Assembly: GCA_964611575.1 (NCBI GenBank)
Contig: CAZTAJ010000006.1
Coordinates: 1-64,000, forward strand
Direction of reading: 5' to 3'
Origin: CAITUY01 sp964611575
Lineage (GTDB): Bacteria; Verrucomicrobiota; Kiritimatiellia; CAIKKV01; CAITUY01
DNA length: 64,000 bases
The position numbers and the translations under genes are program-made. Positions 8,370 through 16,564 of this stretch are shown here, piece after piece; position 1 is the stretch's first letter; each line of letters begins with the position of its first letter. The notes beneath the pieces were generated by a model that was not told the origin of the DNA, did no database searches, and saw only the letters and a list, made by a program, of their open reading frames with translations.

Positions 8370-9173
8370 ATGCCCTTCACCCTCACACATCCCGCAGTTG
8401 CCGCACCCCTCGCCCGACACGGCCTGATCCTCTCCGCCGTCGCGGTGGGCAGCATGGCACCGGATTTCGAGTACTACCTGCGCCTGTCGTTCGACAGTCG
8501 CTGGAGCCACACCCTGGCAGCCATACCGGTCTTTACGCTGCCCGCCAGCCTCATTGGCTTGTGGGTCTTCCACGCCTGGCTCAAGGTGCCCCTGCTCCGC
8601 CTGCTGCCGCCGGCCCACCGGCAGAGGCTCGCCCCTTTCAGCGGCCCATTCGCGTTCGGACTCTGGCGGCGATTCGTCCTCCTGACACTCTCCTGTCTGG
8701 CGGGAATCGCCACGCACCTGTTGTTCGATGCGTTCACCCACGAGGAAGGGTTCGTCGTGCAACAATGCCCGTTGCTCCACGCCCCCGCTGTGCAAATGCC
8801 CGTCTACACCGTCACCCTCTGCGAGGCGTTTCAGTTCGGCCTCACCTTCCTCTTTCTGGCGGCGATCGGCCTCCAATACCGGCGTTGGTTCAGGCAACAG
8901 CCCGGGCCCGCCACGTTCATCCCCACGTGGCCTGAGTTGCGTCCGCTACTGCCATGGTGGCTCGGCCTCGGCGCCGTCGTCCTGGGCGCAGCCCTGGGCT
9001 ACGCCCACATTGCCGTCCCCCACGTCAACGACGCACATGACCTCCGCGCCTTCACCGGACGTGCCATTCTTGCAGGACTGTCGGCCTTGGTGCTGCTCCT
9101 TGGCCCGCTCGGTTGGGCACAACGCCGGACTTCACCCCCCATTACGACAAAGAACGACCAGGAATCGCCATAG
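8370..9173 (+). CDS. DUF4184 family membrane protein
   Basis: This is a 267-residue integral membrane protein of the DUF4184 family. It begins MPFTLTHPAVAAPLAR and carries GSMAPDFEYY, the conserved N-terminal His and Pro-Asp pattern of that family, followed by about six transmembrane helices. A conserved HLLFDAFTHEEG segment suggests a metal site similar to the YdjM/YfhO-like metal-dependent hydrolases. There is no Shine-Dalgarno sequence: the leader is the repeat block at 8341-8366, so either a native leader was lost or translation depends on the upstream gene. The function is unknown. Confidence 0.85.
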   Translation: MPFTLTHPAVAAPLARHGLILSAVAVGSMAPDFEYYLRLSFDSRWSHTLAAIPVFTLPASLIGLWVFHAWLKVPLLRLLPPAHRQRLAPFSGPFAFGLWRRFVLLTLSCLAGIATHLLFDAFTHEEGFVVQQCPLLHAPAVQMPVYTVTLCEAFQFGLTFLFLAAIGLQYRRWFRQQPGPATFIPTWPELRPLLPWWLGLGAVVLGAALGYAHIAVPHVNDAHDLRAFTGRAILAGLSALVLLLGPLGWAQRRTSPPITTKNDQESP

Positions 9174-9267
9174 CGCACCCCGTTGATTTTGCCGCCCCAC
9201 ATTTCGCATGACAAATTGGCCCATTCTGCGTCACCATCGGTCATGGTCGTATTCCCGAGGAGATCTC

Positions 9268-9651
9268 ATGAGTCATGAACGTGTGGAGTCGCCCCGTGCC
9301 CCGGCGGCAGTTGGACCATATTCCCAGGCAATCGCCGCAGGTCACCTGGTGTTTTGTTCCGGACAACTGGGACTCGATCCCGCCACCGGACAACTGGTGT
9401 CAGGGGGCCTCGCCGCCGAAACGGACCGTGTCCTGCGCAATCTAGCCGCCGTGCTCGAAGCCGCCGGCGCCTCACTGGGTACGGTTGTGAAGACCACGGT
9501 GTTCATGACCGACCTGTCCGGCTTCAAGGCCATGAATGACGTATACGCCTCCCATTTCCCCAATCCTCCGCCGGCACGGTCGACCCTTCAGGTCGCCGCC
9601 CTGCCCCGTGGCGCTTGTGTCGAAATCGAAGCCATTGCCCTTAAAGGATGA
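9268..9651 (+). CDS. ridA: RidA family 2-iminobutanoate/2-iminopropanoate deaminase
   Basis: This is a 127-residue member of the YjgF/YER057c/UK114 family. It shows GPYSQA near the N-terminus, the FCSGQLGLDP segment, and the C-terminal PARSTLQV and IEAIA segments that include the catalytic arginine. RidA hydrolyses reactive enamine/imine intermediates from PLP enzymes in the cytoplasm. GAGGAGA just upstream fixes ATG 9268; an in-frame ATG at 9208 gives an unrelated N-terminal extension. The flavodoxin gene follows after 7 bp and is probably cotranscribed. Confidence 0.95.
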   Translation: MSHERVESPRAPAAVGPYSQAIAAGHLVFCSGQLGLDPATGQLVSGGLAAETDRVLRNLAAVLEAAGASLGTVVKTTVFMTDLSGFKAMNDVYASHFPNPPPARSTLQVAALPRGACVEIEAIALKG

Positions 9652-9658
9652 GCCGCCC

Positions 9659-10129
9659 ATGAAAACACTGATCCTGTTCTACACACGCTCCGGAAACACC
9701 GAGGCCATCGCCCGGGCCGTGGCCGAAACGCTGCAGGCCGATGTGGAAGCCCTGTCCGACCCGGTGAGTTACGCCGGCGCGCTCGGCTACATGCTTGGCG
9801 GACGCGACGCCCTGAAGGGCCGCGTGGCGGATATCGCCGCCCTTCAGCACGATCCCGCCGGGTACGAACGGATCGTGATTGGCCAGCCCGTCTGGGCCGC
9901 CCGTCCCGTGCCGGCCGTGAATGGCCTCGCGAAACGTTACCCCCTGGCCCGACAGGCGCTGGCGTTGTTTGCGACCTTCGACGGCGGAGGCGCGACCGGC
10001 TGCCTCAACCGCACCGCAGCCCTGTTCCCGGACGCCCGTCCCGCCGGGCAGGCCTCATTCCAGCGCGTCGGCAGCCAGCGCGAGCGAGGCCTGGCCGAAG
10101 CGCGGGCCTGGGCGAAAACACTCGGCTGA
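9659..10129 (+). CDS. Flavodoxin family protein
   Basis: This is a 156-residue protein. The N-terminal FMN phosphate-binding loop reads YTRSGNTEAIA, and GQPVWAARPVPAVN matches the second FMN-contacting loop. It resembles short-chain flavodoxins and flavodoxin-like NAD(P)H oxidoreductases and should carry electrons in the cytoplasm. AAGGA about 10 bp upstream supports ATG 9659. It follows ridA closely. The redox partner is unknown; candidates include the activating enzyme of a radical enzyme such as that at 12153-14546, but this is speculation. Confidence 0.88.
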   Translation: MKTLILFYTRSGNTEAIARAVAETLQADVEALSDPVSYAGALGYMLGGRDALKGRVADIAALQHDPAGYERIVIGQPVWAARPVPAVNGLAKRYPLARQALALFATFDGGGATGCLNRTAALFPDARPAGQASFQRVGSQRERGLAEARAWAKTLG

Positions 10130-10200
10130 TATCGGCGGCAGCCCGAAGGAAACGTGTTGAGGAATCCGGTTCGCGAGGACGCTTCCCGCGGGGCATCCCG

Positions 10201-10548
10201 TCACCGGTAACGCCGCTGCCGGAACCGGCACACCCGCCGCCCGCACGGATGCGAAACGGCCCGGCTCGCCTCGCGCACCTGCCGCAAATGCCACCGGCTC
10301 AAAGACACGCCGTCATCCACATCGTAGGCCCGCTGCCAGTCCCGCGGGTCGTAGGTCCAGCGTATGCCGACGGGGCTCCTGGCTTCCCCGCCGTGCGAGG
10401 CGAAACACCACAGGGCGCCGCAGGCCATGCACATCATCAAGTCCACGCGGTTCCCGAACATGACCCGCCTCAGACTGGCACTGCCGTCCAGACAATGCCT
10501 GATCGGCACTGGCGGCCCGCACAACGGACATGCTTCCTGCTGCGGCAT
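10201..10548 (-). CDS. Small zinc-ribbon protein
   Basis: This is a 115-residue protein with a CPLC pair at residues 7-10 and a CMAC pair around 40-43, enough for one zinc ribbon. The rest is Arg-rich and basic. I do not recognise a family. The start at 10548 gives the whole zinc-ribbon unit; longer frames upstream overlap the kinase gene and look non-coding. It lies 28 bp after the kinase and may be cotranscribed. A nucleic-acid-binding or adaptor role is possible. Confidence 0.5.
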   Translation of the reverse strand: MPQQEACPLCGPPVPIRHCLDGSASLRRVMFGNRVDLMMCMACGALWCFASHGGEARSPVGIRWTYDPRDWQRAYDVDDGVSLSRWHLRQVREASRAVSHPCGRRVCRFRQRRYR

Positions 10549-10576
10549 ATGACCCTGCCCCGACTTTTGAAGCGCT

Positions 10577-11788
10577 TCAACGGAACGGGCCGAACGGAGG
10601 CCCGACGAACTTCGCCAGGTAGTGCTCAAGTTCCCGCCCGTATTCCGTGTCCTTCCCCATGTGAACCAGTTGCTTGTGAACGTGGAGCAGGCCCTCGGGC
10701 CCGAAGTCCGCATCACTGGTGCTGATGAACCGTTTTGCCGGATCCGGGTCGAGCATGCGCTGCAGCGTTCTCACAAAACGCTCGTTGCGGCTGACATACG
10801 GCGGCAGCAGGCCCGGCAGCCGCTCGGGCAATTTCAGTTTGAAGCCCAGCAGGTCGCTCTCCTGCGACAGCGACCCCGTGACGGGATCGCCGCGGAGCAT
10901 CTCCAACCCGACCAGGCCCGTGCTGTACAGGTCCGACTGCACCGTGGGCGGCTGCCGTCGATGAATCTCCGGCGCCATGTAGACCGGTGTGCCCAGCAGC
11001 CACGTCGACGGATCGCCGATGGAAACCGCGCGCCCGAAGTCGACCAGCTTGATATAGCCCAGCCGGTCAATCATGGTGTTGGCAGGCTTGACGTCGCCAT
11101 GCACAAACCCCATCGCATGGAGAGCCTCCAACCCCCGCAACATCATCCGCATGATATAGATGGCAATGCCGGGTTGAATGCGCACCGCATCCCCCTCGAG
11201 GCGGAAGATCACATCGGTAAAGCGCGCCCATTCATCCCCGGTGGTCCGGTCACGGACCAGCGCCAGGTGACTGCCATCCAGAAAAGCCCGCAGGTCAAAC
11301 CCGTCAATGGCCTCCATCTGCAAGTAGCCGATCCCGTAGGTCTCATCGTAACTGTCCCGCGCCACCAGGTTCGGGCTCTGCATTGTCTGCAGGCGCGACG
11401 TCTGCACCGCAATGCGGCCCATGTCCGTCCAGTACTGTTCCGGCGACACATAGTTGGAAGGATCAAACAGTTTGATGCCGTGGCGCGTCACGCAGCCGCG
11501 CGCCCCCTGGCGCAGACCGAGAAACACCACGCCCTGCCGCCCGCGGCCGAGTTCACGAAGGAACTGGTAGGCCACCGGATAGAAGATGGCCCGCGCCCGG
11601 ACGATGGCCGCATAGTTTTCGACCAACTGGGCCTGGGTCATCTGGACGGGCTGCTGGGTATTCTTGACGGGCGCGGGCGCGGCCGTGTCGACGGAATCCT
11701 TCTCGTGGCGCGTCTCCGCGGCAGCCGAAACCATCCGCCCCGCCGGAATGTCCCAGGTGGTTTCGACGGGGTTGTCGATGTCCTTCAT
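10577..11788 (-). CDS. Ser/Thr protein kinase
   Basis: This is a 403-residue soluble Hanks-type kinase. The glycine loop GRGRQG is at 81-86, the ATP lysine at K106, the catalytic loop HGDVKPAN starts at H230, and the metal motif DFG is at 250-252. The usual HRD arginine is glycine (HGD), a non-RD form seen in some bacterial kinases. The N-terminal about 70 residues are polar. There is no transmembrane segment. The ATG overlaps the stop of the thioesterase gene (ATGA), which implies coupling. The substrate is unknown. A second, RD-type kinase is encoded at 49574-51817. Confidence 0.92.
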   Translation of the reverse strand: MKDIDNPVETTWDIPAGRMVSAAAETRHEKDSVDTAAPAPVKNTQQPVQMTQAQLVENYAAIVRARAIFYPVAYQFLRELGRGRQGVVFLGLRQGARGCVTRHGIKLFDPSNYVSPEQYWTDMGRIAVQTSRLQTMQSPNLVARDSYDETYGIGYLQMEAIDGFDLRAFLDGSHLALVRDRTTGDEWARFTDVIFRLEGDAVRIQPGIAIYIMRMMLRGLEALHAMGFVHGDVKPANTMIDRLGYIKLVDFGRAVSIGDPSTWLLGTPVYMAPEIHRRQPPTVQSDLYSTGLVGLEMLRGDPVTGSLSQESDLLGFKLKLPERLPGLLPPYVSRNERFVRTLQRMLDPDPAKRFISTSDADFGPEGLLHVHKQLVHMGKDTEYGRELEHYLAKFVGPPFGPFR

Positions 11789-12141
11789 CGTGCGCTCACC
11801 GTGAGAGACTGTTTGCGTCCGTCCGGGCCGAGGTTGACATACACCAGGGTCGCGGAGCCGATCAGCCTCTTCTGCACCCAGCCCCGCACCAGCACGCGCA
11901 CTGACGTCGTCCCCTGGCCACCGAGTTCGGCTTCAAACGTGATGGCGTCACCCAGCGATGCCGGCCGCTCGAAACTGATCTCCGCCGCCCGCGTCACGAA
12001 TGTCCTGGTCCCGAACTCCCGACGCAGCAGGCAGTAAGCCACCGTGTCGATCTCGGCCATCAACGCCCCGCCGAACAGATGCCCCTGATGGTTGAGATGC
12101 TCGGACCTGACCAGAAACACGCTCTGCAACTTCTTCTTCAT
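11785..12141 (-). CDS. Acyl-CoA thioesterase (hotdog fold, YciA-like)
   Basis: This is a 118-residue single-hotdog protein. It begins MKKKLQSVFLVRSEHLNHQG and continues with GHLFGGALMAEID, the conserved YciA/BACH-type segment with the catalytic aspartate. Such enzymes hydrolyse acyl-CoA thioesters in the cytoplasm, usually as oligomers. GAGGAA lies about 8 bp upstream of ATG 12141 and overlaps the stop of the glycyl radical enzyme gene. The stop overlaps the kinase start. It is shorter than many YciA proteins at the C-terminus, but the catalytic core is complete. Confidence 0.85.
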   Translation of the reverse strand: MKKKLQSVFLVRSEHLNHQGHLFGGALMAEIDTVAYCLLRREFGTRTFVTRAAEISFERPASLGDAITFEAELGGQGTTSVRVLVRGWVQKRLIGSATLVYVNLGPDGRKQSLTVSAR

Positions 12142-12152
12142 GCGCACGTTCC

Positions 12153-14546
12153 TCAGCAACGGTGCTTGGTGCGGGCGATGATGTGTTCCTGCAACTCGCG
12201 GTCCACCAGCTTGAATTTCTGGGAGAAGCCGGCGACGCGCACCGGGAGATTGCCGTAGCGTTCCGGGTCCGCCTGGGCCTGGCGAAGCCGCTCGGCTGTG
12301 ACCACGTTCCACTGCAACTGGCCGATGCCCATGGTGACGGCGGCGCGGATCAGGGCGACCAGCCGTTGGCGGCCGGCGGCGCCCTCCACCAGTTTGGGAT
12401 CAAGGTCGATGATGGCCGCCGAGGCGCCGGCAGCCCGGTGATGCGGCAGGCGGGCCAGCGTGTTCAGCATGGCGGTGACGCCCTCTTCATCCCGGCCTTG
12501 CTGGGCGGACAACGAATAAGCGATCGGCTCGCCGGCCAGACGGCCATCCGGCGTGGCGCCCAGCGCCTTACCGAAGTGGAGGTTGCAGAGGAACGAGAAG
12601 AGATGCACGAAGTACCGGCCGCCCAGCGGGCTGCGCATGGCGTCCATGAGATCGATGAACTGTTCGTCAACCCGGCGGGCCAGGGTGTCGACCTCGGGAT
12701 TGTCGTTCCCGTACTTGGGCGCCTGCTTGAGCAGGAGCTGGCGCAACTCTTCGCGGCCGGCGAAATTGTTCTGCAAGGCATCCAGCAGATCCCCGGCCGG
12801 AACCTTCTTTTCCTCAAACACCAGTTTCTTCAGCGCCATCAGGGAATCGGCGGCGTTGGCGGTGCCCAGCAGGCACACCGAGTGGTAGTTGTAGAGGGCT
12901 CCCCCGTTGGTGATGTCGCGGCCGCGCTCAATGCAGGCATCGGTCAGCACGCTCCAGCAGGGCAACGGCCCGCGTTCCCGTTGCATCAATTCGCCACGAT
13001 TACAGTGATAGACCATGCGCCGGGCCAGGAATTCAACCTGGGCCGTGTAGGCGCGCCAGAAAGCGGCGAAGTCCACCAGGTCAACCAGGCTGCCGGTGTT
13101 CGGCCCGATCTGTTCGCCCGTGCGCGGATCGCGCCCGTCGAAGAGCGCCAGCTCCACACACTTCGCGGCGTTGAACCAACCGGAAACCGCATGCGGGTTG
13201 GCTTTGCCGGGAATCGTCAGTTCGATGCACCCGATGGGCGCATAGTCACGGGCATCCTCCGGTGAAATACCATGGTCGGTCAGCGCCGGGATGAAACAGT
13301 CGTCGTTGAACAGGAACGGGATGCCGCCGCCGGCCGCAATCAGTTCCGCCGCCAGGTCGAGGAACTCCGTCGGCGTGTCGTGGTTGATGCGAATCGACAC
13401 GTCGCGGATGAAATCCACGTTGCGGGTCGCTTCCAGAATGATGTAGCTGAGGTCGTTGACGGCGCAACGGCCGGCTGCGTCCACGCCGCCCAGCGTGATG
13501 GCCTGGACGTCGTAGTCCAGGTACAACTTGCAGGCGAGTTCCTCCATCCATTCGCGCGCGGCATCCCGCGTGACCCGTCCAGCCGCCAGGTCGGCCGCAT
13601 AGTAGGGCTGGAGAATCTGATCGAGACGACCGATGGAGTTGGCGTTGATGCCGTCCTCGCCACACGTGAGGATGTGGCTGAACCACAAACTCTGCACGGC
13701 CTCGGTAAAGGTGCGGGCGCCGTGGGCGGGCACGCGATCGCACAGGTCCGCCATGGCCAGCAAACGCGCCCGGTCGTCCCCCTGCGCGGCCTCGGCCAGC
13801 CGCCGCGCCTCCCCGGCGTAGCGCTGTCCCAGCCGAATACCCGCGTCGCAGACCGACAGCGCAGCCCGCCAGAAATTCTCCTTTTGCGGAAAGCCGGGGT
13901 CGGCCAGATCGCCCTTCGAAAGGTACCCTTCGATCTCGGCACGAATGCCGACAAATCCTATGCGCAGCACCTTGGCAAAGTCGCGGATACTGTGGTTTTC
14001 AATCCAACCACCGCTCCAATACACCTTGCTTTCGTGATCACGACTGGACCAGAACCCGCGACCGCGGGAGGAGTCCGTCATCGCCTGACCGACCTCGACG
14101 TCGGTCGACCCGCCGGGCAATGCGTCCGCCGTCCCGTACCAGACCTTGACCGCCTGGGTCAGGCTGGCGAAATCGGCATCGTCCAGGCCGAAGGTCGTCT
14201 TCAACGCCGCGATGTCGTCCCGGGACAGGTCGTTCAGCGCCCACGGCTGGAGGGGGCGGAGATGCTCGCCGGCCAGCCGCCAGTCCGGGCCGATCCCCAC
14301 CGGTGCCAGGTCCACGAGTTGCGCCAGGAAAGCCGCCCGGCGCTGCACCCGCGATTGGCCGGGCTGTACGGACCGCCAGAGCGCAACGTCCGTCAGGGAG
14401 GGGTTCGAGGCAGAATTCCAGGAACCCCGTTGCGCCATCGCGGTTTCGCGCAAACGGGCCAGACGGGGTCCCAACGCAGATTTTGCCACTGTTCTCACGG
14501 TGGAGACTCTATCGTCACGTACCGTGTTCCTACGAAATCGGTTCAT
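12153..14546 (-). CDS. Glycyl radical enzyme (pyruvate formate-lyase-like), class unclear
   Basis: This 797-residue protein is a complete glycyl radical enzyme. The active-site cysteine lies in IGCIEL, and the C-terminal radical loop reads RVAGFSQKF. A GNDNPEVD segment typical of the PFL-like superfamily is present. The single active-site Cys before an acidic residue (CxE) fits the dehydratase/lyase branch (diol dehydratase, choline lyase and relatives) more than true PFL, which uses adjacent cysteines. The enzyme needs a radical-SAM activase, and none is encoded in the window. ATG 14546 is preceded by a possible GTG at 14549. The substrate is unknown; the sugar-degrading neighbourhood suggests a polyol or sugar derivative. 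Confidence 0.88.
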   Translation of the reverse strand: MNRFRRNTVRDDRVSTVRTVAKSALGPRLARLRETAMAQRGSWNSASNPSLTDVALWRSVQPGQSRVQRRAAFLAQLVDLAPVGIGPDWRLAGEHLRPLQPWALNDLSRDDIAALKTTFGLDDADFASLTQAVKVWYGTADALPGGSTDVEVGQAMTDSSRGRGFWSSRDHESKVYWSGGWIENHSIRDFAKVLRIGFVGIRAEIEGYLSKGDLADPGFPQKENFWRAALSVCDAGIRLGQRYAGEARRLAEAAQGDDRARLLAMADLCDRVPAHGARTFTEAVQSLWFSHILTCGEDGINANSIGRLDQILQPYYAADLAAGRVTRDAAREWMEELACKLYLDYDVQAITLGGVDAAGRCAVNDLSYIILEATRNVDFIRDVSIRINHDTPTEFLDLAAELIAAGGGIPFLFNDDCFIPALTDHGISPEDARDYAPIGCIELTIPGKANPHAVSGWFNAAKCVELALFDGRDPRTGEQIGPNTGSLVDLVDFAAFWRAYTAQVEFLARRMVYHCNRGELMQRERGPLPCWSVLTDACIERGRDITNGGALYNYHSVCLLGTANAADSLMALKKLVFEEKKVPAGDLLDALQNNFAGREELRQLLLKQAPKYGNDNPEVDTLARRVDEQFIDLMDAMRSPLGGRYFVHLFSFLCNLHFGKALGATPDGRLAGEPIAYSLSAQQGRDEEGVTAMLNTLARLPHHRAAGASAAIIDLDPKLVEGAAGRQRLVALIRAAVTMGIGQLQWNVVTAERLRQAQADPERYGNLPVRVAGFSQKFKLVDRELQEHIIARTKHRC

Positions 14547-14597
14547 CACAACTCATCAATGCAGAACAAAGTGCGATACGAGACGTGGGGAAGATTG

Positions 14598-14622
14598 TGC
14601 ATGAATTTGGTGCCTTCATGCA
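14598..14622. promoter_or_regulatory. 8-bp inverted repeat between two minus-strand genes
   Basis: TGCATGAA (14598-14605) and TTCATGCA (14615-14622) form a perfect inverted repeat with a 9-nt spacer. It starts 1 bp beyond the stop of the propeller protein gene and about 50 bp before the glycyl radical enzyme gene. It could be an RNA hairpin that stabilises or separates the two messages, or a protein-binding site. There is no U-tract. Confidence 0.4.
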
Positions 14623-14623
14623 A

Positions 14624-16564
14624 TCATTCTCGCAACGAGCCCGAACTTGCCGGACCGAAAACATGAAGTTTGCCGTCCACGCCAAGGCAGAGCAGGTCGC
14701 GGGGATCGGTCCCCAGCCGCGCCGAAAACGCCATCACCTCGCGTCGCGGGTGGCGGCCCCAGAGTCGGGACAGTTCCGGCAATGCCAGGACGCGTCGGCC
14801 GAATCCGTCGTACAGGCCCTGCACGGCGGCGGACGTATTGAACCAGATAAGATCGCGCGACGCGCAGCCCCAGCGCACGGCACACGACCCCTGCACGACA
14901 TAATCCGGTTGGGCCGTCCATAACCGATCGCCATGGCCGGACAACAGAGAGCACACACCCATGTTGCCCCAGCGGGAGAAAGCCAGGACCTGGCGGCCGG
15001 GCATATCGTCGCGGAACGTTCCCGCGAAACGTCCCTGCGCATGACCGATCGGATGACGCATCCGCGTCCGCCCGGTCCGCGCGTCGACCACATAAACGCC
15101 CAGGCCCTGGCCGCACAGGAACGCCACCGGATCGCTCTCCGCATCCCCGGCGACATCGCCGATCATCACGGCGTCGTAATGATTTTCCCGCACCATGCGT
15201 TCCATGTCGTCATGCACCCACAACACGCTGCCGTCCTGGTCGAACAGGACGCCGCCGGCCAGAAGTTCGTCGCGGCCGTCGCCATCGACATCGCAAAAGT
15301 CCAGCGCATCGTGGTGCCCGTAAGCGGCCGGCCCCACCGTTTGTTCCCATAGGGGTTCGAGCTGGCGGTTCCAAGCCCAGAGGCGGGTCCCGCCGTTGGC
15401 GTAGGCCCGGTCCCATTCGCGCAGGACAATGTCCGTGCCTTCGTCACTGCTCAGGCGCGCGGGCCGGGGGGAAAAGTCCGGCATGTGCAGGGTGGGCGCC
15501 ATCGCGGGCAAGGCGCGCCGGGCCAGCACAACGCCGTCCCGGCCGCGAATGACCACCATCTCCGCCGCGGTCGTCTCCCCGGCGAAACCATAAAGCAGCC
15601 GCCCTTCGCCCGGCAGGAATTCGGAGAGTACCGGTGTGCTACTGGTCGGCGCCTGTAATCGCACCGGACTCGTCCACAGCACCGCGCCGTCAGCGGTCAG
15701 GGCTTTGAGCGTCTCGCCGATCACGAGCAGGTCGTAACGACCGGCTTCGACGAAATCGCGAAAGATCGGCCTGGCCAGGGGATCGGCCCGCACCAGGTCA
15801 GGCAGCGCATAGGTCCGCACCCATTCCGGCGGGGGCAGTCCGCGCCGCCGCCGGCGTTCCTCCCGGCGTTGGGCGGCCCGGTATAACTCGTCCCGATCCC
15901 GGGCAGCGGTGGTTTGACGGACGCGCACCGAACGCGCAAAAGACCTTCCGATGCCGCGCACCCCGGCCTTGCCGCGGGCGAAGCGGGTGTCGGTGACAAT
16001 AAAGGCCACCCCGAGTTCGGCACAGGAGCAGCGCAACCCGTCGCCATCCGTATCCACGGTGAGCGTGACGTACCCGTCCGGCACCGCCACCGGTTGCTCG
16101 GCCAGCACGGTCCACTCGTCGTCGTCGCGCCGGTAGAGCACGGCCCGCCGTTTTGCCTCGATGGCGAAGTGGTAGTAGTGTCGCGACGTGACGATCCGGA
16201 ACGCGATTCCCACCAGCGCGACGTCGCGCCCGAGGCGGTCGGAGTGCGCCGGCGCCACCGCGTCGATGGGTTTGATCGAAGCGTCAACATGCACGTCGCG
16301 CAGGTCGGCCGGCCCGGTCACCAACGCCCGTTCCAGATGGAGCGGGGTCCAGGCCAGCACGGTCTCGCCGCCGTCTCGCGCGACCTCGAAGCCCGAGGGC
16401 ATCCGGAACGCGTCCCACGGCATCAACGGTGTCTCCCAGCCGCGGAAAAACCGGTCCGCCCGTTCGTCCGGCCAGCCCTCCTGAGGTTGGAACACGACGC
16501 CAGCCGGACAGTCGGCCAGGTCAATCTCGTTGATCACGATTTCCACAGACGCATCTCGTTTCAT
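14624..16564 (-). CDS. Beta-sandwich plus FG-GAP-type beta-propeller protein
   Basis: This is a 646-residue protein without a signal peptide. The N-terminal about 220 residues look like a concanavalin/LamG-type beta-sandwich (ending near GIGRSFARSVRVRQ). An Arg-rich helical linker follows. The C-terminal half has propeller blades, including a clear Ca-binding FG-GAP-like repeat, FCDVDGDGRDELLAGG. Related propellers occur in rhamnogalacturonan lyases, but I see no catalytic signature. The start overlaps the stop of the upstream secreted glycosidase-like gene by 4 bp, so it belongs to the same operon. It could be a carbohydrate-binding or lyase-like protein. Confidence 0.65.
   Translation of the reverse strand: MKRDASVEIVINEIDLADCPAGVVFQPQEGWPDERADRFFRGWETPLMPWDAFRMPSGFEVARDGGETVLAWTPLHLERALVTGPADLRDVHVDASIKPIDAVAPAHSDRLGRDVALVGIAFRIVTSRHYYHFAIEAKRRAVLYRRDDDEWTVLAEQPVAVPDGYVTLTVDTDGDGLRCSCAELGVAFIVTDTRFARGKAGVRGIGRSFARSVRVRQTTAARDRDELYRAAQRREERRRRRGLPPPEWVRTYALPDLVRADPLARPIFRDFVEAGRYDLLVIGETLKALTADGAVLWTSPVRLQAPTSSTPVLSEFLPGEGRLLYGFAGETTAAEMVVIRGRDGVVLARRALPAMAPTLHMPDFSPRPARLSSDEGTDIVLREWDRAYANGGTRLWAWNRQLEPLWEQTVGPAAYGHHDALDFCDVDGDGRDELLAGGVLFDQDGSVLWVHDDMERMVRENHYDAVMIGDVAGDAESDPVAFLCGQGLGVYVVDARTGRTRMRHPIGHAQGRFAGTFRDDMPGRQVLAFSRWGNMGVCSLLSGHGDRLWTAQPDYVVQGSCAVRWGCASRDLIWFNTSAAVQGLYDGFGRRVLALPELSRLWGRHPRREVMAFSARLGTDPRDLLCLGVDGKLHVFGPASSGSLRE

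Noticed and set aside
12153..14546. Choline trimethylamine-lyase (CutC)
   Set aside because: No CutD activase, no microcompartment genes and no diagnostic residues that I could confirm; the class is left open.
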